The translations under genes and the position numbers were made by a program. From Novosphingobium aquimarinum (GTDB lineage: Bacteria > Pseudomonadota > Alphaproteobacteria > Sphingomonadales > Sphingomonadaceae): a stretch of 64,000 nucleotides of DNA. Shown one piece after another: positions 7,237 through 16,226 of this stretch. The stretch covers positions 1 to 64,000 of the forward strand of contig NZ_WRPO01000007.1 in NCBI RefSeq assembly GCF_009746585.1, in the 5' to 3' direction. Within the stretch, counting starts at the first letter, position 1. Each line of letters starts with the position of its first letter. The notes beneath the pieces are model-generated. The model was given only the letters and a program-made list of their open reading frames with translations, ran no database searches and was not told where the DNA came from.

Positions 7237-8391
7237 ATGCCGTTGATGGCCGGGCGCTACCTCCTAGGCGTGGCCTGCCTGTTGCCGCTGGTCACCGGAT
7301 GCGCCTCGCTGCCGACTTCGGGCCCGACCACGGGGCAGGTCCTCAAAGGAAGCGAGTCCGGCGAAAGTACGCTGACTTACCAAGTGATCGATATCACGGC
7401 GCAGTCGTTGCCGTCCGTCGCGGCGCAAGTCACTGACGACGCGGGGCGAATGGGCAATCTCGCCGCATCGCCGCTACCCCCGAGAGTCGACACGATCCGC
7501 AAGGGCGACGTATTGGAGATCCGGATCTTCGAAGTTGGCATTGGCTTGTTCGAGCCCGTTGCCCAAGCCGTCAGCAGCGCGGGCGGCACTCCGGAAGCCA
7601 GCGGACAGACCATTACCTCACGTGTGCGCGAAGACGGCACGATCGACATTCCCTATGTCGGGTCCGTCGAAGCTGCGGGCACATATCCCGAACAGCTGGC
7701 CGCGGCCATTCGCACCAGACTCCAGCGGTTTTCGCAAAGTCCGGAGGTCCTCGTCACGATCAGCGAGAGCGTCGAGAATGCGGTCTATGTATCGGGCGCG
7801 GTGGAGAATCCGGGACGTTACTCGCTGAGCGAGGCGCGCGAACGCGTGCTGGACGCGATCGCTCTGGCTGGCGGCGCCACTAGCGATATCACCGATGTAA
7901 TCCTGCGGATTTCGCGCGGCGACCGAATCGAGACCGCGCGGCTTTCGGATGTCGATCTCGACAGTCTTGCCAACCTGGTCCTGCTTCCCGGCGACCGCAT
8001 CCAGCTGCTCAATCAGCCGATGACCTACACTGTGTTCGGGGCGAGCGAGAAAGTCTCGCAAGTGCCGTTCCAAACACGTCGGCTGACGCTCGCCGAAGCG
8101 ATTGCGCGGGCTGCGGGGCCATCCGATGCCCGCGCCAACCCGCGCGGGGTCTTTTTGTTTCGCCTGACACCGGCCGAATCCCCCGAGGAGCCGGCGACGC
8201 CTGTCGCCTACCGCATCAACATGATGCGTCCCGAATCCTATTTCCTCGCGCAGATGGTCGAGATGCAGGACAAGGACGTGCTGCTGTTCGCCAATGCTCC
8301 GGCCAATCTCTCCTCGAAGCTGATCAGCATGATCAACCAATTGCTCAGCCCGGCCATCACCGCTGCCACCATTTCCAACGCGACTCGCTAG
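7237..8391 (+). CDS. Outer-membrane polysaccharide export lipoprotein (Wza/KpsD/BexD family)
   Basis: About 384 residues. A signal peptide ends in a lipobox (LLPLVTG then Cys at about 22), so it is lipid-anchored in the outer membrane. A polysaccharide export domain follows (IRKGDVLEIRIFE near 86-98, then VREDGTIDIPYVGSVEAAG). Soluble ligand-binding beta-grasp (SLBB) repeats come next: NAVYVSGAVENPGRY near 186-200 and a second one near 260-290. Proteins of this family form the channel through which capsule or exopolysaccharide leaves the cell. ATG 7237 (or 7246) fits the signal peptide. Longer upstream versions would bury it. The glycosyltransferase gene begins 4 bases after its stop, and the RkpG/RkpH-like pair lies next door. 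Confidence 0.87.
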   Translation: MPLMAGRYLLGVACLLPLVTGCASLPTSGPTTGQVLKGSESGESTLTYQVIDITAQSLPSVAAQVTDDAGRMGNLAASPLPPRVDTIRKGDVLEIRIFEVGIGLFEPVAQAVSSAGGTPEASGQTITSRVREDGTIDIPYVGSVEAAGTYPEQLAAAIRTRLQRFSQSPEVLVTISESVENAVYVSGAVENPGRYSLSEARERVLDAIALAGGATSDITDVILRISRGDRIETARLSDVDLDSLANLVLLPGDRIQLLNQPMTYTVFGASEKVSQVPFQTRRLTLAEAIARAAGPSDARANPRGVFLFRLTPAESPEEPATPVAYRINMMRPESYFLAQMVEMQDKDVLLFANAPANLSSKLISMINQLLSPAITAATISNATR

Positions 8392-8395
8392 CGGG

Positions 8396-9691
8396 GTGCG
8401 CGTCGCGATTGACGGATACAACATCGCGATGCCGGAGGGGACGGGTGTCGCCACGTATGGCGCGACGCTGGCCGACACGCTGAAACGCGCGGGCTATGGC
8501 GTGGAGGGGGTGTTCGGACTGGCGGCCGGCAACAAGCCGAGAATGCGCGAGATGCTGTTTTTCGAGCAGCTTGGGCGCGGGCATCAGCTCAGCAGCATGA
8601 AGCTCGTGCGGGACGTCGCCTTGTCGGTGTCCCTCAATCACCTTCCCCGGCGGCTGACCAGAATCGCGGCGATTGGCGACGTCGAACGTCGCGCGTTTGC
8701 CTCGCGAGTTCCGGCGTTCGACGCTTTCTGGACCAGCCCGCTGCTGTTCGAGATCGCTTATGCCCGGTTCCGTCATCTCGGCCGATTCCTGACCATAACG
8801 ATGCCCGATCCGCCCGAGGTCATGCACTGGACCTACCCGCTGCCTCTGCGGATGCGGGGCGCGCGCAACATCTACACGATCCACGATCTCGTACCGATCA
8901 AGCTGCCGCACACGACACGCGACGACAAGGTGTATTACCGAAGGTTGGTCACGCGCTGCGTCGAGACTGCCGATCGGATCGTGACCGTGTCCGAAGCGAG
9001 CCGTCGGGATACGATCGAGTTGCTCGATGCCGATCCGGCGAACGTCGTGAACACCTATCAGGCGAGTCTCGTCCCGCAATCGATTCACACAACTTCGTTC
9101 GAAGAGGACGCCGCCGTCGTCGAAAGCGTGTTCGGGGTTCGGGCGCGGGATTTCTACCTCTTTTTCGGCGCTCTCGATCCCAAGAAGAACATCGGCCGCA
9201 TCGTCGAAGCCTATCTCGCTTCGCAAAGCCAGCGCCCGCTCGTTATCGTCAGTTCGCGCGATTGGGGGATGGCGAGTGAGGCCCGCATGTTCGGGGACAA
9301 AGGAACGATCTACGGTCAGGAGATGCGCGACCGGATCATCCGGCTGAAGTATCTGCCACGCCCGATGCTGTTCCGGCTGATCCGTTCGGCCCGCGCGGTG
9401 CTGTTCCCTTCCCTTTATGAAGGCTTCGGGCTTCCGGTGCTGGAGGCGCAGCAAATGGGCACGCCCGTCATCACTGCGAACACCAGCTCGTTGCCCGAAG
9501 TCGCGGGCGATGCGGCGCTGCTCGTCGATCCTTATGCCAGCGAAGAGATTGCTGCAGCGATCAAGCGGATCGATGCGGACGATGCCCTCGTCGAAGACAT
9601 CTCGCGCCGGGGCCTTGCGCAGGCAGCGTTCTTTTCTGAGCAACGCTATCGCGAGCGGCTCGACGCACTTTACCAAGGCCTCGCGCGCTAA
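8396..9691 (+). CDS. Glycosyltransferase family 4 (GT-B fold)
   Basis: 431 residues. The C-terminal GT4 nucleotide-sugar domain is clear: FFGALDPKKNIGRIVEAY near 259-276, FPSLYEGFGLPVLEAQQMG near 337-355, then TPVITANTSSLPEVAGDAALL, in which the Glu residues are the family's EX7E pair. The N-terminus MRVAIDGYNIAMPEGTGVATY is the acceptor-domain start. It begins at GTG 8396, four bases after the export gene, with AGCGGG as ribosome binding site, so the two form an operon. It probably adds a sugar to the capsular polysaccharide. Donor and linkage cannot be read from the sequence. Its TAA overlaps the stop of the convergent SDR gene. Confidence 0.87.
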   Translation: MRVAIDGYNIAMPEGTGVATYGATLADTLKRAGYGVEGVFGLAAGNKPRMREMLFFEQLGRGHQLSSMKLVRDVALSVSLNHLPRRLTRIAAIGDVERRAFASRVPAFDAFWTSPLLFEIAYARFRHLGRFLTITMPDPPEVMHWTYPLPLRMRGARNIYTIHDLVPIKLPHTTRDDKVYYRRLVTRCVETADRIVTVSEASRRDTIELLDADPANVVNTYQASLVPQSIHTTSFEEDAAVVESVFGVRARDFYLFFGALDPKKNIGRIVEAYLASQSQRPLVIVSSRDWGMASEARMFGDKGTIYGQEMRDRIIRLKYLPRPMLFRLIRSARAVLFPSLYEGFGLPVLEAQQMGTPVITANTSSLPEVAGDAALLVDPYASEEIAAAIKRIDADDALVEDISRRGLAQAAFFSEQRYRERLDALYQGLAR

Positions 9692-10473
9692 TCGGCCTCG
9701 TCGCGCTTTGCGACAGTGAAGCGCAGGCCCTTGGTAAAGAAACGGTTCAAGCGTTCCGGCGACAGGATCGAGAACAGGGCGGCAGGCCAGAGCGGAGCCG
9801 GAAAGCCCGTCAGCCGGCGGTTGTTGGCGGCGCTGGCGAGGATCTTGCGCGCCGCGGTATCGGCATCGACTTGATAAGGCCGCTCGCCCAAGTGCTCGTC
9901 CGCCATCGGGCTTTCGACGTAGCCCGGGCATACCACCGAGATCCCGACTCCGCTCGACCGCAACGCTTCGCGAAGCGACAAGCCGTAAGCGATCAGACCC
10001 GCCTTGCTGGCCGAGTACGCCGCGGCATCAGGCAGCGGGGAAAGCCCGGCGAGCGAGGAAACCAGTACCACTTGCCCGCTGCCACGCTGCTGCATCCGCG
10101 GCAGCACCAGTTGCAGTGCCTCGACACTGGACACGAGATTGATTTCGATCACGCGGCGATCCGCGGCCCCGCTATCGACCGGGGCTTCCGCGCGGCGGCC
10201 ATCGAGCACGCCATGGTTCGAAACGTACAGATCGGGTACGCCGATTTCGTCCATGAGCGCCGTCAGCGGCGCGGGCTCGCGCATGTCGAAGCAGCGCAGG
10301 GCAGTGCGGTGCGCTCCCAGCGCGTCGCACTGCCTGGCGACGGCTTCGAGCCGGTCGCGGTTCCGCCCGGTCAGGGCCAGGCTCCAGTTCTGCGCTGCCA
10401 GACGGCGGGCGATTGCCGCGCCGATCCCGCTCGATGCGCCCGTGACCAGCGCGGTGCGAGGTGGCTTAGCCAT
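9688..10473 (-). CDS. Short-chain dehydrogenase/reductase, RkpH-like
   Basis: 261 residues with the classical SDR fold: NAD(P)-binding TGASSGIG near 10-17, the NHG motif near 85-87 (equivalent to NNAG), catalytic Ser in VVLVSSLAG and YSASK near 152-156. The ATG at 10473 overlaps the upstream oxoamine synthase by 8 bases (ATGGCTAA). In rhizobia, an oxoamine synthase and an SDR in this order (RkpG, RkpH) help make a lipid needed for K-antigen capsule. The neighbouring capsule export gene makes the same role attractive here: reduction of a 3-ketoacyl product made by its partner. Substrate is inferred from context only. Confidence 0.82.
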   Translation of the reverse strand: MAKPPRTALVTGASSGIGAAIARRLAAQNWSLALTGRNRDRLEAVARQCDALGAHRTALRCFDMREPAPLTALMDEIGVPDLYVSNHGVLDGRRAEAPVDSGAADRRVIEINLVSSVEALQLVLPRMQQRGSGQVVLVSSLAGLSPLPDAAAYSASKAGLIAYGLSLREALRSSGVGISVVCPGYVESPMADEHLGERPYQVDADTAARKILASAANNRRLTGFPAPLWPAALFSILSPERLNRFFTKGLRFTVAKRDEAD

Positions 10474-11422
10474 CGCTATCCTGCGAGCGGGCCCGGATAG
10501 CATCGGTCGCGACACGAGAGACCGAAAGGCCGGATTGGGCGACCGCGCGTTGCTCTTCGGCCATGGTCGCGACCACGGCGTCGATGTGCGCGTCGCAATG
10601 GCTGGCCGAAAGGAAGAAGCGTATGCGCGCCTGGCCTTCGGGCACGCCCGGCGCGAATACCGGAACGGTCGCGAAGCCGCGTTCCATCATCCGTTCCGAA
10701 AGCAGCACCGTCTGCAAGCTGTCCCCGATGAAGACCGGCGCCACGGCAAGCCCCCAGGACGAGCCCGGATCGAAGCCGGCCGCCCGCACCGCGCCGATGA
10801 ACCGCTGGCCATTGGCGCGCAGTCGCGCGACCCGCTCGGGCTCCGCCAGCATCAGGTCGAGCGCCTCGGTCGCGGCGACCGCAGCCGTAGGGGGCAGTCC
10901 CACCGAATAGACCATGCCGGGGGCCTGGAACTTGAGAAATTCGATCAGCGCCGCCGGACCCGCGACGTAGCCGCCGCAGCTCACCAGCGTCTTGGAAAGC
11001 GTCCCCATCCAGATGTCGACTTCCTGCGGATCGACGCCTTGTTCTTCGAAGATGCCGCGCCCCGTTCGGCCGAGAACGCCCAGCGAATGCGCTTCGTCGA
11101 TCATCAGCCAGGCGCGGTGGCGGGCCTTGATCTCGACCAACCGGGCTAGGTCGGGGCCGTCGCCGTCCATCGAGAACAGGCCTTCGCTCACGATCAGGCA
11201 ATGCCGGTACCGCGCGCGATGCTGGACGAGCAGGCGCTCGAGCGAATCCGGATCGTTGTGCGCAAAAGCCATGCGCTGCGCACCCGACATTTGCGCGCCT
11301 ACGAAGATGCTGTTGTGCGCGAGCTCGTCGTAGAGAACGAGGTCTCTCTGCCCCATCACCGTATCGATCACGGCGAGATTCGTCGCATGCCCGCTGACAA
11401 ATGCCAGCGCGTCTTCCGCGCC
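10466..11422 (-). pseudogene. Alpha-oxoamine synthase (RkpG-like), 5'-truncated
   Basis: The open frame encodes the PLP-dependent AONS/KBL/SPT family. LMIDEAHSLGVLG carries the Asp and His that contact PLP, and GTLSKTLVSCGGY carries the Schiff-base Lys. These enzymes condense an acyl-CoA with an amino acid. The frame is open from 11,422, where it reads GAEDALAFVSGHATN, a typical mid-N-terminal segment. A TAG at 11425-11423 precedes it, and upstream DNA no longer encodes this family on this strand. About 80-100 N-terminal residues expected for a ~400-aa enzyme are missing. The first possible start is GTG 11371, with 301 codons and no good ribosome binding site. Active-site residues remain, but loss of the N-terminal arm probably inactivates it. 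Its partner SDR follows directly. Confidence 0.75.
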
Positions 11423-11423
11423 C

Positions 11424-13727
11424 TATACCGACGCCACGGGCCGACACCTCGTCAGCACCGGGGGTGACGGCGGTGCGCTGCTGACGAACTTCGAAGTTCT
11501 CGCTTTCCAAGGCGAGGCGCTTCCCGGCAGCTTTCTTTCGGCTGACTTGAGCGGGCTCGGAACGCGGATTGACTGGTTTTCCAGCGATGCCCCGTCTCAA
11601 ACGGGCGAAATCGAAGTCATCGGCACCGCCTTCGACGATACCTTTCAGTTCGGATCGGAGCGAGACACTTTTACGGGGTCGGGCGGATACAATACGTACC
11701 GCGCCTATACGCTTTGGGACGACATCAATCTGCAGGGCGCGCTGTTCGATGGGGACGTGATCACCGACTTCAGCACGTCGGACGCAATCGACCTCAGCTA
11801 TACCCACTACGGAAATCTGCCGGCAGCATTCATCGGAACCGATCGCTTCAGCGGCGTAGCCGGCGAAGTGCGCTATGAAAAGCAGGCCGGACGAACCTTG
11901 CTGATGAGCGATGGCGACGGCGACGGGATCGCCGATGCCACGCTGACCTTCACCAACGGCGCTTTCGACCTGGCGGAAGAAGAGCCGGGCATTCTCATTC
12001 GCGAAGGAGGCAGCGAAGCGCCGCAGCGGGCCGTCGTCTCGGATATCGACGGCAACGGCACGTCGGACATCGTCCTCCGCTCGGCGTCGGGCGAGCTTTC
12101 GTATTGGTTGACTACCGGCACTACGATCACGGGCAGCGGCGCGATTACGACCGACCCGACGGAGTTTCTCGTTGCGAAGGGCAATTTTCGCGGAGACGGC
12201 AAGATCGAACCGCTGCTTCGCGATAAAGCCGGCCTTATCGGTACCGCATTCGGGGCGATTGGCAATCCAGGTCCCGGCAACGTTCCGGTCGGGGCGGGGG
12301 ATCTCGATCGCGACGGCAGAGCCGACATCGTCTTTCGCAATGGCGTGGATGGCGCCTATGCGGCATGGCTGATCGACGGCACCACGATCAAGGCGAGCGG
12401 AGATATCGGCAATCCCGGCCCGGGCTTTGCTTTCGTCGCACTCGCCGACTTCGATGGCGATGGGCGCGACGACATGCTCTTTCGCGGTGCGGACGGGTCT
12501 TATGCCGCCTGGCGCATGGACGGCGCCGGTATCGCGGGCGGCGGTGCGATCGGCGATCCGGGCGCCAGCTGGTTCTTTGCCGGCACTGGCGACTTCGATG
12601 GCGACGGGAAGGACGATATCCTGTTCCGCAACATCGACGGTAACGTCGGCACTTGGCAAATCGACGGGACCGTCATCACCGGCGGCGGCATCGTCGCCGA
12701 TCCGGGCAAATGGGTGATCGCGGGGACCGGCGATTACGACGGCGACGGTCGGGACGACATCCTGTTCCGGGACGCGGAAGGCACGCTGGCGCTGTGGCAG
12801 CTTGACGGAACCAGGCTGGTCGGCGGCGGCACCATCGGCAATCCGGGACCGGGCGTCGATCTGGCTTTCAGCCCTTCGCATCCCGGATTCGCGCCGCTGG
12901 TGTTCGTCGCGACCGACGGGACGGTCGCGACCTGGCTGGTCTCGGGCACGACTATCGTGGCCGGCGGCACCCTGGGTAGTCCCGGCCCCTTCTGGACCGC
13001 GCTCGCCAACGGCGATACGACCGGGCTGGGGACGACCAGCGTGCTGTTTCAGGGCCAGGACGGTCGCCTCGCGGTATGGCAGAGCGATGCAAAGCAGTTG
13101 CTCGAAGCCGGCGGCGAGATCGGCAATCCGGGGCCGGATTGGTCTTTCCGCGCTTTGGACGACTTCAACGGCGATGGGCGCGACGACATCTTGTTTCAGC
13201 ACTCCGACGGACGATACTTCGTGTGGAATCTGGCGGATGACGAGATCGTCGGTGGGGGAGATCTGGGCAAAGCACCGGGCTTCGCGTTCGTCGCGGCGGG
13301 CGATCTCGACGGCGACGGCAAGGCCGACATGTTGTTCCGTGATCAGGCCACCGGGGAGTTCGCAGCCGGGCTAGCTTCCGGCACGACGATCAGGGACGCG
13401 GGCTCGATCGGTCAGGCGCCGGGCCTGAGCTTTGCGGGGATGGGTGACTTCGACGGCGACGGCGCCGAGGACATTCTCTTCCGCAGCGATGCCACGGGCG
13501 ATTTCGTCCGCTGGGACATGACCGATGCCGGTGTCGAAGCCGGCGCCATCGGCAATCCCGGCGTTTCCCTCGAATTGGCCGGTATCCAGGACATCAATCA
13601 GGACGGCCGCGACGATCTGATCTTCAAGGATGCCAATGGCCTGCACACGGCCTGGATCCTCGCCGACACGCAGATCCTTGCTTCAGGTATCATCGGCGGC
13701 GAGCTTCAGGGGTGGGGGATGCTCTGA
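11424..13727 (+). pseudogene. Secreted RTX-/FG-GAP (VCBS) repeat protein, 5'-truncated
   Basis: The plus frame from about 11,424 reads YTDATGRHLVSTGGDGG and continues to 13,727. It lacks any ATG or GTG before residue ~42; the only early start is TTG 11547 without a ribosome binding site. The first ~190 residues resemble a serralysin-type/RTX calcium-binding C-terminal domain (GTAFDDTFQF, DVITDFSTSDAIDLS). About twelve FG-GAP-like repeats of ~48 residues follow, each with a DxDGDGxxD calcium loop, then LFR, then an aromatic W and DGT. Four of the repeats are degenerate. Such proteins are exported, often by type I secretion, and act in adhesion or as enzymes. The N-terminal catalytic or adhesive part is absent. 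The gene ends normally. A GC-rich hairpin follows at 13780-13807. Confidence 0.7.
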
Positions 13728-13779
13728 CGTCCGCAGAGGGCACCCCTTAAGAAGCTTGCGCCGGGGGTTTGACGAACGG

Positions 13780-13807
13780 GCCGGGAGGCGGGTCGCGACC
13801 TCCCGGC
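13780..13807. terminator. Hairpin between convergent genes (possible bidirectional terminator)
   Basis: GCCGGGAGG (13780-13788) pairs perfectly with CCTCCCGGC (13799-13807) around a 10-base loop. It lies between the convergent FG-GAP gene and the TonB receptor. There is no clear T-tract, so termination efficiency is uncertain. Confidence 0.45.
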
Positions 13808-13816
13808 AACGTGTCC

Positions 13817-15997
13817 CTAGAAGCTCAAGCGTGCGCTGACACGAAAGTCGCGGCCGGCAAGCGGAACGAAGTCCTTGGTGAAGCTGGCATGACGGCGGGC
13901 GTCGACATCGAAGATGTTGTTGGCCGACAGGATCAGTACCGTTTCATCGCGTTCGCCGAACGGGTGCCACTGGACGGCGGCGTTCACCAGCGTGAAGCTG
14001 TCCGTCGGGGTTTCGAAGGCCGCGACGTCGTTCTGTTCGAACACGTGCTCGACTTCGACTCGTCCGCCGAATGGCCCCTGGTCGGCTGCCAGAGAGCCTT
14101 TGACGCGCAGCGGCGGGATGCGCGGAACGTCTCCGCCGCCATCGAGGATCTTGGCATTGACGTAATCGGCAACGAGATTGCCAGTCAGATTGAAGGCCTC
14201 GCTTTCAACCAGCTTCGCCTCGAGTTCGCCTTCAAGGCCATAGTAGCGGGCCTTGGCTTGCTGGAATTGATAGACAGGCAGGCCATCCTCCTCCTCGCCG
14301 GTCGCGACTTCGTAGATGTAATCCTTGAACCACTGCGCGTAAGCGCTGAGACTGAAGCGAACCGGGCCGGACCGACCGCGCACATACGTTTCCGCGCCCC
14401 AGCTCTTCTCCAGATTGAATTCCGGATTGCCCAATTCGAAGGCCTGCGTCGCGATATGCGGTCCGTTGGGGAAGAGTTCTTCCGCGGATGGGGCACGCGT
14501 GGCGCGCGAGCCCGTCACGCCGATCTGCACGTCGGGCGCGACATCGTAGGACAAGCCGATCGCCCCGGAGAAAGCATCGAAAGAGCGGTCTACGGCTACG
14601 ACCGGCGCATCCTCGCCGAGCGCCAACTTGACCGCATTCGAACTCACGTTGGTATGTTCGTAGCGGCCGGCCACTTCGAGCCCCACTGGCCCGAACTTGA
14701 ACTCCTGGAGTGTGAAAACGCCGATTTGCGAGGTCTGGTTGGGCGGCACGAAGGCTTCGGCGCCAATGGCTTCGAAATCCCGCACGAAGGCTTGCACGCC
14801 AGTGACGCCGCGCCAGCCGTCGCGATTGGCCTGGACCAGCTCCAGACGTCCTTCCAGCGCATCGGACAGGAACACGGTGCCGACCTCGTCCCCTTCGAAC
14901 TCGGTGTGCTTGTAATCGGCATAGCCCGCCCGCATGCGCACCGCCTCGAGCCAGGGCCCATCGACATTGATCTGACCGCGGATGTCCGCGCGCCATTGCT
15001 TCATGCCGATGGTGACCGGGCCTTCGCCTTCCTCCATGCCGTCGTCTTGGCCCTCTTCGTCCTCACCGTGCGCATGATCCGCACCCGGGCGAGCCGGCAC
15101 GCCATAGTCGCTGTTGTAATAGCCAACCGAAACGCCGAGACTACCGCCATCGTTGATCAGCGCGACGCCCCCACCGAGTGTGTAAGTCTCCACTCCGGTA
15201 TTGGGGATGCGTCCCTTCAGACCCGCCAGATTGCGCGCATCGGCGGCCTCGTCGAGGTGGCCTTCTTCCTCTTCTTCCGCAGCGATCGCGAGTTGCTCGG
15301 CGCGCAGTTCGGGCGACAGCACGAAACCGCCGACCTTCAAGTCATTCGAATGGCGATAGCTACCGTCGACATGCGCGACGATGTTGGACGCCAGCGCGAC
15401 GTCGGCCGAAGCTCCGGCGCTGACGTCGTCTGCCGCCGAGCCGAAACCGCCCAGGGCATCGAGGTGAAAGCCGTTCTCGGGGACCTCGCGAGGGATCCTT
15501 CGGTCGATCACGTTGACGGCGCCGCCGATCGCCTGGCTGCCGAACAGCAGGACGGCGGGGCCGCGCAGGATCTCGATGCGTTCCGCCGTCAGCGGATCGA
15601 TCGTGACGCCGTGGTCGGTGGAGGTGTTGGACACATCGAGCGAGCCGAGCCCGTCGGTCAACACGCGGATGCGTTCGCCCTGAAAGCCGCGCAGCACCGG
15701 TCGCGAGGCGCCGGGGGAGAAGGAGGTCGCGGAAACGCCCGGCTGGGACGTCAGCGCGTCGCCGATCTGGCCGCGAACCTCTCTCACCAGATCATCGCCG
15801 GAGACGACGGATACCCCGCCGATGACATCGATACGGTCGACGAAGTCTGCCGTGACGACGATGTCGCGCGAAGTTTCGCCATGGACGGCGGAGGTGTCGT
15901 GATCGTGCTGGCTCGAAGCGTCCTGCGCCATTGCGGGAGTGGCCAGGACAGTGCCGGCGAGAATGAGGTATTTGAGTCGGAACACGGGTTTCTCCAT
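13817..15997 (-). CDS. znuD: TonB-dependent outer-membrane receptor, ZnuD-like (zinc?)
   Basis: 726 residues: signal peptide (ATPAMAQ near 19-25), plug domain about 40-165 (IVVTADFVDRIDVIGG, LRGFQGERIRVLTDGLG, ERIEILRGPAVLLFGS) and a beta barrel ending in Phe (VSARLSF). The N-terminus just after cleavage holds histidines (QHDHDTSAVHGE), and extracellular-loop-like stretches are acidic/His-rich (EEEEEGHLDEA near 236-246 and HAHGEDEEGQDDG near 305-317). This is the pattern of ZnuD zinc receptors. A Zur-like palindrome (16023-16037) sits 26 bases upstream of the ATG. It is divergent from exbB-exbD-tonB, which would energise it. Zinc as substrate is inferred from these features; copper or another metal is possible. 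Confidence 0.85.
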   Translation of the reverse strand: MEKPVFRLKYLILAGTVLATPAMAQDASSQHDHDTSAVHGETSRDIVVTADFVDRIDVIGGVSVVSGDDLVREVRGQIGDALTSQPGVSATSFSPGASRPVLRGFQGERIRVLTDGLGSLDVSNTSTDHGVTIDPLTAERIEILRGPAVLLFGSQAIGGAVNVIDRRIPREVPENGFHLDALGGFGSAADDVSAGASADVALASNIVAHVDGSYRHSNDLKVGGFVLSPELRAEQLAIAAEEEEEGHLDEAADARNLAGLKGRIPNTGVETYTLGGGVALINDGGSLGVSVGYYNSDYGVPARPGADHAHGEDEEGQDDGMEEGEGPVTIGMKQWRADIRGQINVDGPWLEAVRMRAGYADYKHTEFEGDEVGTVFLSDALEGRLELVQANRDGWRGVTGVQAFVRDFEAIGAEAFVPPNQTSQIGVFTLQEFKFGPVGLEVAGRYEHTNVSSNAVKLALGEDAPVVAVDRSFDAFSGAIGLSYDVAPDVQIGVTGSRATRAPSAEELFPNGPHIATQAFELGNPEFNLEKSWGAETYVRGRSGPVRFSLSAYAQWFKDYIYEVATGEEEDGLPVYQFQQAKARYYGLEGELEAKLVESEAFNLTGNLVADYVNAKILDGGGDVPRIPPLRVKGSLAADQGPFGGRVEVEHVFEQNDVAAFETPTDSFTLVNAAVQWHPFGERDETVLILSANNIFDVDARRHASFTKDFVPLAGRDFRVSARLSF

Positions 15998-16022
15998 TGA
16001 GGCCCGGCTCGCTTATCGAGCA

Positions 16023-16037
16023 TGATATAACATATCA
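16023..16037. promoter_or_regulatory. Zur-like operator of the znuD-like gene
   Basis: Perfect palindrome TGATAT-AAC-ATATCA. The central TATAACAT matches the right half of the enterobacterial Zur consensus. It lies 26-40 bases upstream of the receptor's ATG, a position for repression. Confidence 0.55.
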
Positions 16038-16144
16038 ATAGAGATGCGATGAAATTCGTGTGGATGCGCCCCCACAGGGCATCGAGGCGCCTGTTCAGTT
16101 CTACGGCACTCGATCTGAGCAGCCCAAATTGTTGCAATTTGTTA

Positions 16145-16210
16145 TGCGAATCATTTGCAATTAGGATTATCGGTGCTATCCGCTCTCCCTGCTAATGCGA
16201 GCTATTCGCG
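16145..16210. promoter_or_regulatory. Two Fur-box-like inverted repeats upstream of exbB
   Basis: TGCGAAT-C-ATTTGCA (16145-16159) is a 7-1-7 inverted repeat with one mismatch, of the TGCRAAT-N-ATTYGCA type expected for Fur in alphaproteobacteria. A weaker one with similar half-sites, TGCGAGCTATTCGCG, is at 16196-16210, just before the exbB ribosome binding site. They predict iron repression of the downstream operon. Confidence 0.55.
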
Positions 16211-16226
16211 ATAAGGGGTTGGCAAG

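Noticed and set aside
10476..13202. A 908-codon open frame on the minus strand crossing the 11,423 junction
   Set aside because: It runs antisense to the FG-GAP repeats and in another frame over the oxoamine synthase. Its composition mirrors the GC-rich third positions of the real genes, and it has no recognisable domain.
11900..13727. Possible CRISPR or tandem DNA repeat
   Set aside because: The ~145-base periodicity comes from protein repeats with variable codons in an open frame; there are no short identical repeats with unique spacers.
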